Assembly (NCBI GenBank): GCA_964036295.1
Contig: OZ038468.1
Location: 14,274,683-14,338,682 of the forward strand
Direction of reading: 5' to 3'
Source of the DNA: Plumapathes pennacea
Taxonomy: Eukaryota > Cnidaria > Anthozoa > Antipatharia > Myriopathidae
DNA: 64,000 nucleotides
In this document: positions 35,201-44,786 of the stretch, in pieces
Layout: each line of letters begins with the position of its first letter
Position numbering within the stretch: position 1 is the stretch's first letter
Program-made: the position numbers and the translations under genes
The notes under the pieces: generated by a model
What the model was told of the DNA's origin: nothing
What the model saw: only the letters and a program-made list of their open reading frames with translations
Databases searched by the model: none

Positions 35201-38200
35201 AAAAAAAACAAAAGTAGGACAAAACACAACACACACACGTTCTACGCACCATCTCTGTTGGACAACAGCCTCACCAATCCCGCCAAGCACGTTTCTGTTA
35301 CTTCTGCGATGTTTGATGCACAGCGGCCAATGGCCTGAATTGTGGAGGCCACGAACTGCTTATCTGAACTCGAAATATAACTCTGAAGAATATCGAGAGA
35401 AAAGAAGTAAGTTAGAACTCAAAATACAAAAATTCCTCGCAACCAATCAACAAAAAATGTATACATGATGTGACAAATAATGGTGCTGTACAAGCGTTTC
35501 TAAAACTGTATTTGTCGCTGCTAATTTTGAATGTGTGCAATGACTGCTGACAGGAAAAAGTAGGTGAACACATGATTAAAACACATATTTCCCGATGCTA
35601 ATTGAAGTACTCATACATAAGTTGAAAAAAAGACTGCCAAATGCCCCTTTGTACAATGTCAGCCAATACATTCTTTAGGGTTATTCTATGCACTCTATCA
35701 TCTACCCAAGAAGAAACTGTACATACTCCAGATGAAGATAGGATTACCTGGAATTCTCTCAATATCGTTCCAATACTGGTCTCTCCCGCAACATTGGTCA
35801 TTATTTCTAACTGAAAGTTCAAAGAGAATGGTGCACTTATAATGGCAGTTACAGTTGATTGGACCACCCTGTTATGCTAGTGTCACGTTACCGACCACTT
35901 ACCGACCAGTTCAACTTGTTCACAATTACCGTCATAATGTATGTGTGAAGCAGTCTTTATGTACACAAACACATACATTCCCTCACCTTTAACAGACAAA
36001 TGTGAGTTGGATCACCAGAATGCACAAAGAAACTTTTTAAATGTGGCTCAAACATGCCCTGCAGATAAACAAAAACATGTATTAATGAAAGATCATGCTG
36101 AGCACATAGAGATTTTTATGACAATTACAATAACTTTATTTTGACATTTCTATACACTGCATATGTGACTAAAGTAAAAAGTCAAAGCCAAAAAGCTTAT
36201 GTGGCATTGAATACCTGTAGGTGTCTAAATAGGTTTTAAATCTATTTTAATACCAGGGCACTATGAAAACAATTTTGGCAGGTTGCCAACTTTAGTTGTC
36301 CAAGGCATGAGATTTTTGTTAAAAGACAACCTGACTATCTCCAAAAACATCTGAAGAATTCCAAAGACAATATGAAGATTTCCGAAGTCCAATTCACCAA
36401 ACACAACCTCGCCCCAAATTACTTTCCTTCAAAAACTGGAAACTCAATGAAAGTACCATCATTTACATGGGTTTTTCCTCCCTCGCATTGATTTGAGTTT
36501 CCATATTTTTTTAAGGTACGTTAGCTAATGTTGTGATAACCAAATGTTTCAGCCAGGTGTGAGAAATTGGTCTGTAGGCATGAGTAGGCATGAGATTGAA
36601 GTTTTCATCCTGCAGGCATGAGACTCAGTTGATACATACTATATACTGTAGCCAAAAGCCTGTCACTGAACACTGAGTGAGTGGAGTCTCACACTCACCT
36701 TCCTTGTAGCAGACATTGTTGCTATGTTGCTGAGCACCACGGTCTGTACTTCTCTGAAAGTGGGCAGAGATGTGAGACAACCAGCCAGTAAAATTACTAC
36801 AACAACGTAGATTGCATGGTGTACTCTGCACAACCAAGCGACCACTTGGGCTTACAGTAATAATTACAATATTACTGTTGGCCCCAATCAGGGGCAGCCT
36901 AAGCTTGTTGTGAGATTCTGTTAGAAAAAGTTTATTTTTAAATTTCAAAAATTGGTGGTCTCCTCATACTGTACTGTAAGAACCGGCTGAAATATCACTC
37001 AGAATTGCTCCAATTGGCCTCAAAACATCAAATGACAGATAAAACAACACAAAAGGAACAAAATAAGTTCATTATTTTTAATTTTCATTTTTTTTCTAAC
37101 AGAATCTCACAACAAGACTGGGGCTGCCTGTGCCCTAATGGGACTCCAAGGTCTACTCCCTCTCTCTAGCAACCATTCTAAACAAATACATGGTTGCTGG
37201 TCAACCACTGGAAATTTAAAGTATGCTACAGACCTCAATTTTTCCTGCTTGTTTTTGGTATGTTAAAAATATTGTGAATCAACTCTTAGGGAGGTGGTAT
37301 GATGTAGGCATTTTTCTTGTACCTTGAGGCCAGTACACTACACAAATTATGTCATGAATATTCTGGTACTGTCAAACAATGTACAGTATGTCAGTTGATG
37401 AAAAAAGACTGAAGTTTACCCAAGAAGCACCAAGATTGGTCAAAGACAAGATTCTTATTTTTTTATACTCAGTCAGCTATATAAAGGTCAGTATGGAGAA
37501 ATGGCAGGTGAAATATATCTTGCTTGGGGTCAAGCTGATTATTCTCCTTGCAATACTGATTAATTTGATATAGGTAAAGTTGGGAGAATCTGCATGTACC
37601 TGTGGCTTCTGAGGAGCCTGACCATTGCTCTGGCCACAGTTCCAACTTCACTAGACGGCGCACAGTGATGATAGAGTCGTGCAACTGCCATGACAACCTA
37701 GAAATACAAAAGGCAGAAGAAAATAAAACATAAAACTATAACCTTTTCACTCCCATACTCAAAATACAAATTCTCCCAAACATAAAATAGGAAAACGTAT
37801 GCAAGTGATGAAATGAGAGTTATTGTTTTAAACAACTATCATTTGAGCACGGTATCAAATGACAAATTCTCCACACTGTATGATACATCTATGATGGCAG
37901 ACTAAAAAGAAAAAATTGAAGTTGATGTCTGAAGACTTGGGAGTAAAAGGGTCAATTAATGGCCTGATAAAATCTCATTCAACTATCACTGTACAATATA
38001 ACATGCATGGAGAATCTGCATTAGAGTACAGTAGCTTTCAGATGACTGTCAAAAACCCAAACCCAAAGAAAGTACACAGCCAATCAGAGCTCTGGCTATA
38101 AGAAATTATTTCGAATTATCAGAAGCAAAGGTACTGTAAATCACATCTGATTTACTTTGAAGAAGAAACCACTCAGGAATGTGAAAAAACTTCTTGTGGA

Positions 38201-41200
38201 TAAAGCAACAGGTTTTGCTTTTGTTCTGTACTGATTGGCCAAGAGTGCCGACTACATAAATTTGTTTGGACCAATCCAAAAGTGTATGTAGCAAATGCAA
38301 AACCAAAGCAATCACACAATAATATAAACTTTCTATGGTTATCCGAAAAAGGCTCTAAAATAATGGTGTTCATAGGACCTGTGCAAGAGTGCTGCTACAT
38401 AAACTTGTTTGGACCAATCCAAAAGTGTACTATGTAGCAAATGCAAAACCAAAGCAATCACACAATAATAAAAACTTTCTATGGTTATCCGAAAAAGGCT
38501 CTAAAATAATGGTGTTCATAGGACCTGTGCAAGATGAGTCTGAATCTCTACTTACTGAAGCATTGCGACTCTGTAGCAGGGGCTTGCATGTCCTCAACAG
38601 AAGCCTGTGGTCCGGATCCATGATGTATGTTTGCTTCTTTGGTGTATCAAGATCTTCTTCGCTTTCTTCAGAATCCTTTGCATAGAACGCTGCTTCCTCA
38701 ATCTAAAAAACCAGAACACAAATCATTTAATATGTAGCATTGTGTGACATTTATGGTGTTTTTTTTTTGTTTGTTTTTTTTTTTTTTTTTGTTAACTATT
38801 TGTGATATTCTCATCTTGCATCTCCATGAAAACATTATTTTAAATTTGTTGAAAAGATGTGTCTGATTTCTGTTGCTATGCACAGTAACAGTAAAAACAG
38901 GAGGTTAAAAAGCTTCTGTTTTTGTACATACAGTAGCCCAAGAGCAGAAGTAAAGCAAAACTTACATGTGTATCCTTGTTGGGATCCAGAAATTGAGTCC
39001 TGGAATATCTGATCAGCATATGGATCACTGCCACCTGACCCCATTCATCAATGTCTACCAGCAAGTTGCACAGTTTACGGTAGTTCTTGTGGATCAGATC
39101 TATTCTCTCGGGACAGACTTCTTCAAATGCCATCACAGCACTGCCAGCGACAAGCTACAAAATACAACACAGGGATCAGTCAATGACAGAGACCTGTACA
39201 CCAACCAGCTCACTTATCCAGTTCACTCCCCACTTGTGTCATGTAAAAAAGATGAACAGAATATGGACTGAAGGAAAAAAGGCAGAGTAAGGAATGAACA
39301 TGGAAATAAACTCTCGTACTGAACATTGGATCTGTTGAACCGTTTGTTTAAAAATAAAATACCTGAGCTCCACTACATTGGTGTAGTTTGTATTTTGTAG
39401 CTCAATCATTAAAATAAGCCCATGGGCTCACTCCAGCCAAAAAGAAGCAATTTACAAGGCAATTTTCGGATACAGTGTATCCTCTCCGGACACTCTCCAT
39501 ACTAGATTTAGTGTCCACCTTGGAAAGAGTTCAGTCAGACAGAAACAAATGAAAATCGGCAAGGACCAAATCTGCATGCTGTCCGCCTTAGAGAGGTGTC
39601 TGGTTTATGGAGGTGTCTGCTTAGAGAGTTGACTGTATTCTAAATACAATTCACTGTACCCAATGTTGTCAAAATGGATATCTGAGCTACAAAACATAAC
39701 ACTCACTGTTGTCTTGTCTTTCACAAGTTTTTCTATGACCTCAATCAAACAGTCCTTCTGTTCAGGATCCAGACTGGAGAAATGATAACAGCCAAATTAT
39801 ACAATAAACATCAATTTTACTTAAAAAGCACACACTGCAACATTATTCCCTGGAATGTACATGTGTTTGTTGCCCACTAAATGCCTGGGACTACCAAAAT
39901 TTTGGTTTGGCAGGTAAATTCAGGGCTGGGCAACCAGAAATTATGAAACTTTCAATATTGCTTGAACTCAATCTACAGTCCAAAGGGTAACCAACCTAAA
40001 ACCTTAATGTTGAGCACTGATAGATTGGTGCTAAATACTTTTTATAAATAATTAACAAGTTATACTGTAAGTAGTGATTGGCAAGTAAATTGCTGATGTA
40101 CATGTACTGTAGCTGAGATGGTCGACATCTGATACTTTACCTGTACAACTTGGGAATGGCATGTGCTGCAGTTTTCCGTACATAGGGTGACATATCTGCC
40201 TGGCCCTGTGGATTATTCAGTCATTTTGGAAAGTTGTCAGTGCTAACTAAAGAAAATCACTATCACGTCCATGCTGCAAAACAGTTACTACGGTATGCAG
40301 TAGTTAAACCAAGGAAGTACAGCTGAATTTATGTATGTATGGGAACAAAACACCAGTGATTCTGGCACAAAAGAAATAGAGGATATTACACGGTGGCGCG
40401 AAGATATGAATTTTATTTTTGAGTGGTACAAACAATATTTTACGAACGAGCACTTCGCGAGTGAGTAAAATATTGTTTTTACCCTGAGAAAATAAAATCC
40501 ATATCTTCAAGCCGCCATGTAATTTTCTTTTTATTATATTAGACACGAGTGTTTTATGAGAAATTGCACAAACAACCGTGCAAAAGCGGGAAATGATGTC
40601 AACGATATCCTCACTAGTGAGGATATGGAAAATGCGCCACTCGGGTCCCAGATGTAGTTTCGTATGGATTTTATGCACAGTATATTTTCCAGTAAAACAC
40701 TTGTGTCTATAATGAAATATATTATGTAACCATATTTACTATAATTTAGGTACTTTAGGTACTGTACTCTTTCACAACTGATTCAAACTTCTGACACTAT
40801 CTCTCCGTCAATGAACTAGAATATAGAAAATAAAAACAATTGCTCAACAACTCAGAACACATCCCAGCTCAGAACATAAGTTCACTCATTGAGTATCTTC
40901 ATACAGTACCCACAGTACATTTTATTTGACAGTTGGAAGAGTTGGAAGTTTTCTAAAGGTTGAGTCAAATTCACCTTGGCAGCTAGTGAAAGGGCCCTTT
41001 AAATTGATACACACAGTGTTTCAAATGCTTACCTCTTTAATTGCTAACATCATAATGGGAGCAATGACAGAGACCCGAATGCTGGACAATACCCTCAAAG
41101 CACTGGCTCGAATTAGCTGGTTTGGATCCTAAAGATCACCAATTTAAACAACAATACAGTTACCAAACAGTACAAGACAAGTATTAAATCTCCAGTCTTC

Positions 41201-43154
41201 AATTTCCAATCTTTATTCTCCAATCTTCAATCTTCAGTGTCCAATCAATCTCCAATCTTCAATCTCTAATCTTCAATTTCCAATATTTAATCTCCAATCT
41301 TCAATCTCCAATCTTCAATCTCCATTCTTCAATCTCTAATCTTCTATCCAGTCTATGAGGTTTAGATTGCGGTAGTCATTACCAATTCGCAGTTGGAATT
41401 GACTGGTGCATAAACCTATTTGCACCTGAACCAGCCAATAAGAACATAGAATATGAAAATCTACTTATCATTGGTTTTGCCAGTAATATTTCCTACCACA
41501 GATATGTGTGTACACACACACTTATGTTCTTAGCACTCAAATATAAACTTGAATGTACATTTATCATCTTGGGTAACACTTCTCTATTCTTGCATGTACC
41601 TTCAAACCTTTCTGAAATGTACTGATTGATAGGAGAGCAAGGTCTTGTTGTTCTTCTGCATATCGCACCAAATACACATACACAAGCTTCTTTATCTGAA
41701 AAAAAAAATTAAATAGAAAACCTCGATCAGATTGCAGTAGTACACTTGTAATAGTCTCTGACCAGTCAGAATTCTTAAAACATTTACATTCAGTTTAAGA
41801 CATTTGGTTTGTGCATTTTAGGTCTTGCCTGCAATTAGCATGGCAGTGCTAAATACATTATAATAATATATTTTTTTTACATATACAGCAAAGCATCTTA
41901 CCTCAATGTTTTTTTTTTAAATATACAGCAAAGCATCTTACCTCAATTCCTTTTTTTTTTACATATACAGCAAAGCATCTTACCTCAATTTTTTTTTTAC
42001 ATATACAGCAAAGCATCTTACCTCAATTTTTTATTTTTTTTTTTACATATACAGCAAGGCATCTTACCTCAACATTTTTCGATACAACATTCTTCACAAC
42101 AGCAGCAAACAAATCTGACATATCTCTTCCATCAGCAACCATCTGTGTAATATTAGTAAAGATATAAGGGCGAATCTAAAACACTTTTATCCCAACCTAT
42201 TTATTCAGAAAAGGCCAATATTTGGTAATGCTCAAGGTTACTGATAATTTCATCTGAAAGCAGTTTAACAGCTATTACAATTGTACAGTATTGTACAATA
42301 CCACTCTTTGTAATGTACATGCATTTGTTATAACTTCAGAAGAGGTTTGCAGGAACAGAATTCCCCATTGATTGATCAATTCAAAAGGCTACCACCCCAT
42401 ACCCTATTTTTCAGTGTGGTCAAAAATTCTTTACTCCCAGTATTGATCCAAGCATGATCAGCATAAACCTTTATTTAATGCCCTCCCACTGTACCCCAGG
42501 CCCCCAGGGATGGTAAAAACATTATAAAATTTAAACCAGGGTGAGATCACAGATCCTAAAATACAGTATGCAAGCACGGGGAAGCACTGCCTTGCCTGCA
42601 ACCAATTCCCCTCCCCCTCCCCCACCCTCAATTCAGCGATTTGTTGATTATAGATTATATACGAGATGAGATTTCCTGGGGAAAATCGTGGATCGATATA
42701 TTGTACAGTGTATCATCACACATATTGTAATCTTACTCCAGGAGCTACACAACGAAGGCTTAATGTTGGCGTATTTAGCGTCGCCTGAGCTGCGGAGCTG
42801 AGAAATTTGCAAACGCGAAGACAATGCGGGTATCATATGATATTAGGATTTCGAAAAGACATATTACCCCGATAATTCTCTTCATCGCTTCGAGCTTCAG
42901 ATTATCCTTCGAGCTGTCCAGCATAGATTTCAAATCATCGTGCCTTTGTAAGAGAAGACACAATCAGAAACACACTAAAATCACAAGGTCGATTTCTTAC
43001 AAATAGAAAACCGGAACACAAATATACTGAAAGTCAGCTGATTAATCTAAAGTTACATCCATTACCTTTTGAAATCGCTGGAGAAGAACCCCCCAGTTGC
43101 CGGTTCTGCACTAAGATCTTGCTCACTACCCGGTTTCTCGGCGTTGTATGACAT
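22335..43154 (-). CDS. AP3B1: AP-3 adaptor complex beta subunit, complete 31-exon gene
   Basis: Thirty-one coding exons sum to 3201 nt (1066 aa plus stop; human AP3B1 is 1094 aa) with every junction in frame. AP-3 sorts cargo from endosomes/TGN to lysosomes and lysosome-related organelles; the beta subunit pairs with delta, mu3 and sigma3 and forms part of the vesicle coat. Domain order: adaptin N-terminal HEAT region (about residues 30-610), acidic Ser/Glu-rich hinge (about 655-790), AP3B C-terminal domain and ear (about 800-1066). Exon coordinates are given in the three block entries that follow. Introns hold many MITEs, one foldback element and microsatellites. It matches both vertebrate AP3B1 and AP3B2 and is probably the single pre-duplication gene. 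Confidence in every exon is high because family motifs run across the junctions. Confidence 0.96.
24601..24864. mobile_element. TAA-flanked palindromic MITE, copy 1
   Basis: Flanked by TAA (24598-24600 and 24865-24867). Ends GGCCTGGTAAAACGAGGACA and TTTTGCCAGGCC are inverted. The interior is internally palindromic, with repeated AACATTTTTTGTGTCC / GGACACAAA words. Same family as 31686-31950. A 3-bp TAA duplication fits PIF/Harbinger-type transposition. Confidence 0.87.
25189..25320. repeat. T-rich (TTTTTGT)n tract
   Basis: Runs of T broken by single G from about 25222 to 25309, in AP3B intron 26. It produces a spurious Phe/Cys-rich open frame. No further meaning is seen. Confidence 0.85.
25501..27371. 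mobile_element. Foldback element with ~450-bp inverted arms
   Basis: The left arm starts AGCAAATCAAAGCAGCAAGG (about 25503) and is mirrored at about 27340-27371. Further inward, a GGAAGTTCG...TTTCCGCGGGCCTCCACTTTTG block at 25586-25622 returns inverted at about 27205-27240. The GGCGGCAGAGGGTGAAAA block at 25673 returns inverted near 27140. A 70-bp piece with ATCCAAACTAAATAC and TTCTTTTGGCTGAGTTTCA is also repeated directly inside (25867 and 26093). No transposase ORF is visible. It lies wholly inside AP3B intron 26. Confidence 0.88.
28408..30958 (-). CDS. AP3B1: AP3B exons 22-26: acidic Ser/Glu hinge
   Basis: Exons: 30958-30868, 30366-30241, 29917-29805, 29318-29213, 28529-28408. They encode a low-complexity hinge: SESESESES, then [18 protein letters not shown], then a SSEEEN...[11 protein letters not shown] stretch, a Lys/Pro-rich part ([14 protein letters not shown]) and a short LLIFDD motif before [13 protein letters not shown]. 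In vertebrate beta-3 this hinge is heavily phosphorylated and flexible. Exon 25 leaves through a GTTCGT donor, another weak site supported by frame continuity. Repeated TCCGAATCC-like codons at 30870-30893 make a small in-frame microsatellite. Confidence 0.92.
28721..29050 (+). mobile_element. Hairpin MITE, copy 2
   Basis: Flanked by TATA (28717-28720 and 29051-29054), starting TAGAGGATATTACACGG and ending CACTCGTGTCTA. It is the reverse orientation of the copy at 12434-12766 with high identity. Confidence 0.9.
29629..29707. repeat. Solo arm related to the palindrome at 7188-7366
   Basis: The run AGATAATATCCTCGGACAA, then GCATATTTCC, then GCCAAAAGTAATTTATTG resembles one arm of the large palindrome, without the partner arm. 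Confidence 0.7.
31229..43154 (-). CDS. AP3B1: AP3B exons 1-21: adaptin N-terminal (trunk) domain
   Basis: Exons: 43154-43066, 42943-42868, 42142-42068, 41695-41600, 41128-41033, 40205-40141, 39773-39707, 39154-38966, 38702-38556, 37697-37600, 36753-36699, 36058-35987, 35810-35748, 35382-35250, 34831-34779, 34376-34320, 33853-33743, 33187-33122, 32530-32423, 32202-32124, 31347-31229. Telling segments are [122 protein letters not shown] and [15 protein letters not shown]. These are HEAT-like helices that form the trunk and bind the sigma/mu subunits. Exon 20 ends at an AAAG|GTCGGT donor, which is unusual but is needed for the conserved frame into exon 21. Confidence 0.95.
31452..31655. mobile_element. 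TTAA-flanked MITE, best-preserved copy
   Basis: TTAA at 31448-31451 and 31656-31659. Perfect inverted ends CCCTTTCACTCCCAAG and CTTGGGAGTGAAAGGG. 204 bp, non-coding. Reference copy for the family seen at 2856, 12195, 13307, 20851, 37741 and as fragments at 21112 and about 44535. Confidence 0.93.
31686..31950. mobile_element. TAA-flanked palindromic MITE, copy 2
   Basis: TAA at 31683-31685 and 31951-31953. Ends GGCCTGGCAAAACGAGGACA and its complement. Nearly the same length (265 bp) and sequence as 24601-24864. It sits only 27 bp from the right TTAA of the piggyBac-type MITE. Confidence 0.9.
32231..32270. repeat. (AGT)13 microsatellite
   Basis: About 13 perfect AGT units, 28 bp upstream (gene sense) of the AP3B exon 20 acceptor, between the likely branch site and the intron body. 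Confidence 0.95.
33530..33702. mobile_element. pogo/Tigger-like MITE fragment
   Basis: The sequence has repeated 'ACTCGAACCCTCGATTAACTC' style words and ends GGGTTCGAGTTATCGGGTTC then CACTGTA. From family knowledge, CAGTGGAACCC-GATAACTCGAA ends are typical of Tc1/mariner pogo-Tigger elements. The left end is not clear. Confidence 0.6.
33929..34184. mobile_element. TAA-flanked MITE
   Basis: Flanked by TAA (33926-33928 and 34185-34187). The left end AGGCCATGCCACATGAGGCA mirrors the right end TTGCCTCGTGTGATATGGCC. The interior has repeated TTGCGAAAC/GTTTCGCAA words. 256 bp, no ORF. It lies just upstream of AP3B exon 17. Confidence 0.88.
34419..34721. repeat. Imperfect (GAT)n trinucleotide tract, about 300 bp
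   Basis: An almost continuous purine/T triplet repeat (GATGATGAC, GATAAT variants) in AP3B intron 15, between exon 16 (ends 34376) and exon 15 (starts 34779). It produces long Met/Asp or His-rich spurious frames on both strands. Confidence 0.95.
34951..35182. mobile_element. MITE with GCCCGGTT ends
   Basis: The left end GCCCGGTTTTTCAAAG is partly mirrored by CTTTCTAACAACTGGGCC at the right. The interior 'CGATTAGGCTAATCCCGGAT' is shared with blocks near 5862, 6517 and 6889. Confidence 0.7.
36881..37140. mobile_element. Short inverted-repeat element in AP3B intron 10
   Basis: TTGTTGTGAGATTCTGTTAG at 36904 is exactly complemented at about 37096-37115, with GGGGCAGCC outside on both sides. The arms are about 45-55 bp around a 150-bp AT-rich centre. 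Confidence 0.78.
37741..37953. mobile_element. Diverged TTAA-family MITE
   Basis: Ends CCTTTTCACTCCCATA and TTGGGAGTAAAAGGG with the family interior. The flanking TTAA has decayed, so this copy is old. Confidence 0.75.
38241..38533. repeat. Tandem duplication of a ~145-bp intronic unit next to AP3B exon 9
   Basis: Copy 1 (about 38241-38384) and copy 2 (about 38385-38533) share GGACCAATCCAAAAGTGTA, GCAAATGCAAAACCAAAGCA and AATAATGGTGTTCATAGGAC with very few differences. Copy 2 ends 22 bp before the exon 9 donor at 38556. Confidence 0.92.
39472..39637. mobile_element. Tigger-like MITE
   Basis: Begins ATACAGTGTATCCTCTCCGG and ends CTTAGAGAGTTGACTGTA; the words CTTAGAGAGGTGTC and GTCCGCCTTAGAG are repeated. 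A diverged relative is at 45490-45605. The TACAGT...ACTGTA ends fit Tc1/mariner-derived MITEs. Confidence 0.65.
40377..40709 (+). mobile_element. Hairpin MITE, copy 3
   Basis: Same 333-bp family as 12434-12766 and 28721-29050, same orientation as copy 2. The flanking duplication is not preserved. In AP3B intron 5. Confidence 0.88.
41187..41348. repeat. Minisatellite of ~14-bp units
   Basis: Degenerate tandem copies of AATCTCCAATCTTC over about 160 bp, starting about 58 bp outside AP3B exon 5 in intron 4. Confidence 0.9.
41879..42073 (-). repeat. Five tandem copies of the AP3B exon-3 splice-donor segment
   Basis: The unit ACATATACAGCAAAGCATCT then TACCTCAA plus a T-run of variable length occurs at about 41879, 41927, 41961, 41999 and 42045. 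On the gene strand each reads TTGAG|GTAAGATGC then TTTGCTGTATATGT. Only the last copy is joined to exon 3 (donor at 42067/42068). The other four are identical decoy donors downstream in the intron. Confidence 0.93.
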
Positions 43155-43376
43155 TTTCACCAGAGAAAACGGGAAGAAACTTCCGAGATTCGACAACACA
43201 CAAACTACAGATGAAAACGCAACATGGCCGCCACGTAAAAGAGACCTTCTGATTGGTCCGCTCTTGTCACACTGGGGCGAGTGATGTGAGATGTGTGAGC
43301 CCGCGAACCTCCAAAGAAAACTTATACACCACCTTACACGACGTACTAAAATAGCAAATGTGCCTCAAACGTCAAG
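43155..43376. promoter_or_regulatory. Shared bidirectional promoter, AP3B / unrecognised 142-aa gene
   Basis: Only 222 bp separate the two start codons, which face away from each other. The segment includes both 5'UTRs, is moderately GC-rich and has no TATA box, as is usual for bidirectional housekeeping promoters. The motif AACATGGCCGCCAC at about 43221 contains a YY1-like ATGGCCGCC core. Confidence 0.7.
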
Positions 43377-44786
43377 ATGGCTGACGAAAAATGGGTCGAA
43401 GGATTGTGCCATTTGTGCATTATCGATGAAGGAGCATGGTTTCAGGTAGATTGCGAGTTCACTATAAGCTGAAAATGAACATGGAAATCTGGCCGTTTCA
43501 AACGATCATCCTTGTACGACTTCGACTGTTTGACATTATCATGAGCGCCCACCGTAAATGACCGGGGAACGATACTTCGATCTGGGAGTGAGTAGCGCTT
43601 TGGCAGGAGCAGATCAGAGGCAATTTATAAAATTACCCAGGAGAATGGTGTACTTTTAATTTTTTTTTTTTTTTTTTTTTTTTCCTGAACCATCTGGTCC
43701 AAATTTGAGAAGATTGTACCAAATGAGAAATGAAAGTGCAACAATTTAACCGTCTGTATTAAAGCATCACAAATTTGACCACTCCTCTCTCCAATTTCAA
43801 TATGAATTCCTGGAAATGTTGCTATGCACTCATTTTGATCACTGAGATTCTGAAAGCATGCTTTGCGATGCTTTGGTGGGAAAATGTTACAGTATTAACT
43901 TTGGTTTGGAAAAGACAGTATGTGAAAAGTGTTTTAAATTCTTATATTGTGTTCAGTGCTTGTTTATTGAGGACTTGACTTGAACCATATTGTCACATCC
44001 CTTATTTTAGGGAAGGTTGATATCCAGCAGCATGAAACAGTTTGGTGTGATAGGAGAAAGTGAGTATACTATACCCAAATACATGCAGTCACAGAAATTT
44101 TGAGCCCAAGGCAATAGCAGCTGACTCAAACTATTGATAACGAATCCATAGTTGCGCTATTTGCAAATAAGACCAATTCATTTATCTTACAACTTTGTTT
44201 TGTCTTCTACAGTCAGCAGTCCACCAGCCGAAGGCTACCATGAATGCTGCTTTGAGGAAGATCCTACTTTCTACACAGTTAAAGTGATGGACCTTGAAAC
44301 TAAGAAAGAAATGGTGAGAGCTCAACTAGATATGTATACTGTTTTTAAACAACACTGCAGTGCAGGACATTTCAGACAATAAATGCAGATTTTGGTGTCA
44401 CTTTGGTTTCTCTCAGGTCTTCAATCATGTGGCAAAATCAAATGGAGACAACTGCTCCTTAACATCTGAACATGTTCTATTTGAGACTGAGGAGTTGTTG
44501 ATTGGAGACAAGGTGAGTCTGCAAAGTGACCTCAGCTCTCTCACTCCTATGTTTGCAAATTCTCCCAACCCTTTATGAAATAGATATATGGGTGATGTAG
44601 TGAGAATTGATAATTCAATCAGCTTTCATACGAGTAAGACTTTCTTTCCCATTCCTCTTCACTTCGTTTTAGGCGGAAAAGTACATCAGCAAGTATGGCT
44701 CTCCACAGCTGAAGGGAAAAGACTGTATAGTTTATGTGGGACAGATGAAATTCGCCACAAGGGAGGACCAAAGCTTTAATACGTAA
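43377..44786 (+). CDS. Unrecognised conserved-looking 142-aa protein, five exons
   Basis: Exons 43377-43445, 44011-44059, 44213-44313, 44417-44512 and 44673-44786 join in frame (429 nt, all GT-AG) to a 142-residue acidic, cysteine-containing protein without signal peptide or membrane segment. It starts MADEKWVEGLCHLCIIDEG, has an EGYHECCFEEDPTFYTVKV stretch, and ends with CIVYVGQMKFATRED. The alternation of hydrophobic beta-like strands suggests a small beta-rich fold, but I do not recognise a family and assign no function. The ATG follows directly on the short intergenic promoter and is in a good context (AAGATGG). The exon model is based on frame, splice sites and coding composition. Confidence 0.75.
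43660..43683. repeat. Poly(T) run
   Basis: About 24 T within intron 1 of the 142-aa gene. Confidence 0.85.

Noticed and set aside
41187-41348. Regularly spaced repeats that might suggest a CRISPR array
   Set aside because: Units are contiguous and degenerate without unique spacers, and the genome is eukaryotic; it is a minisatellite.
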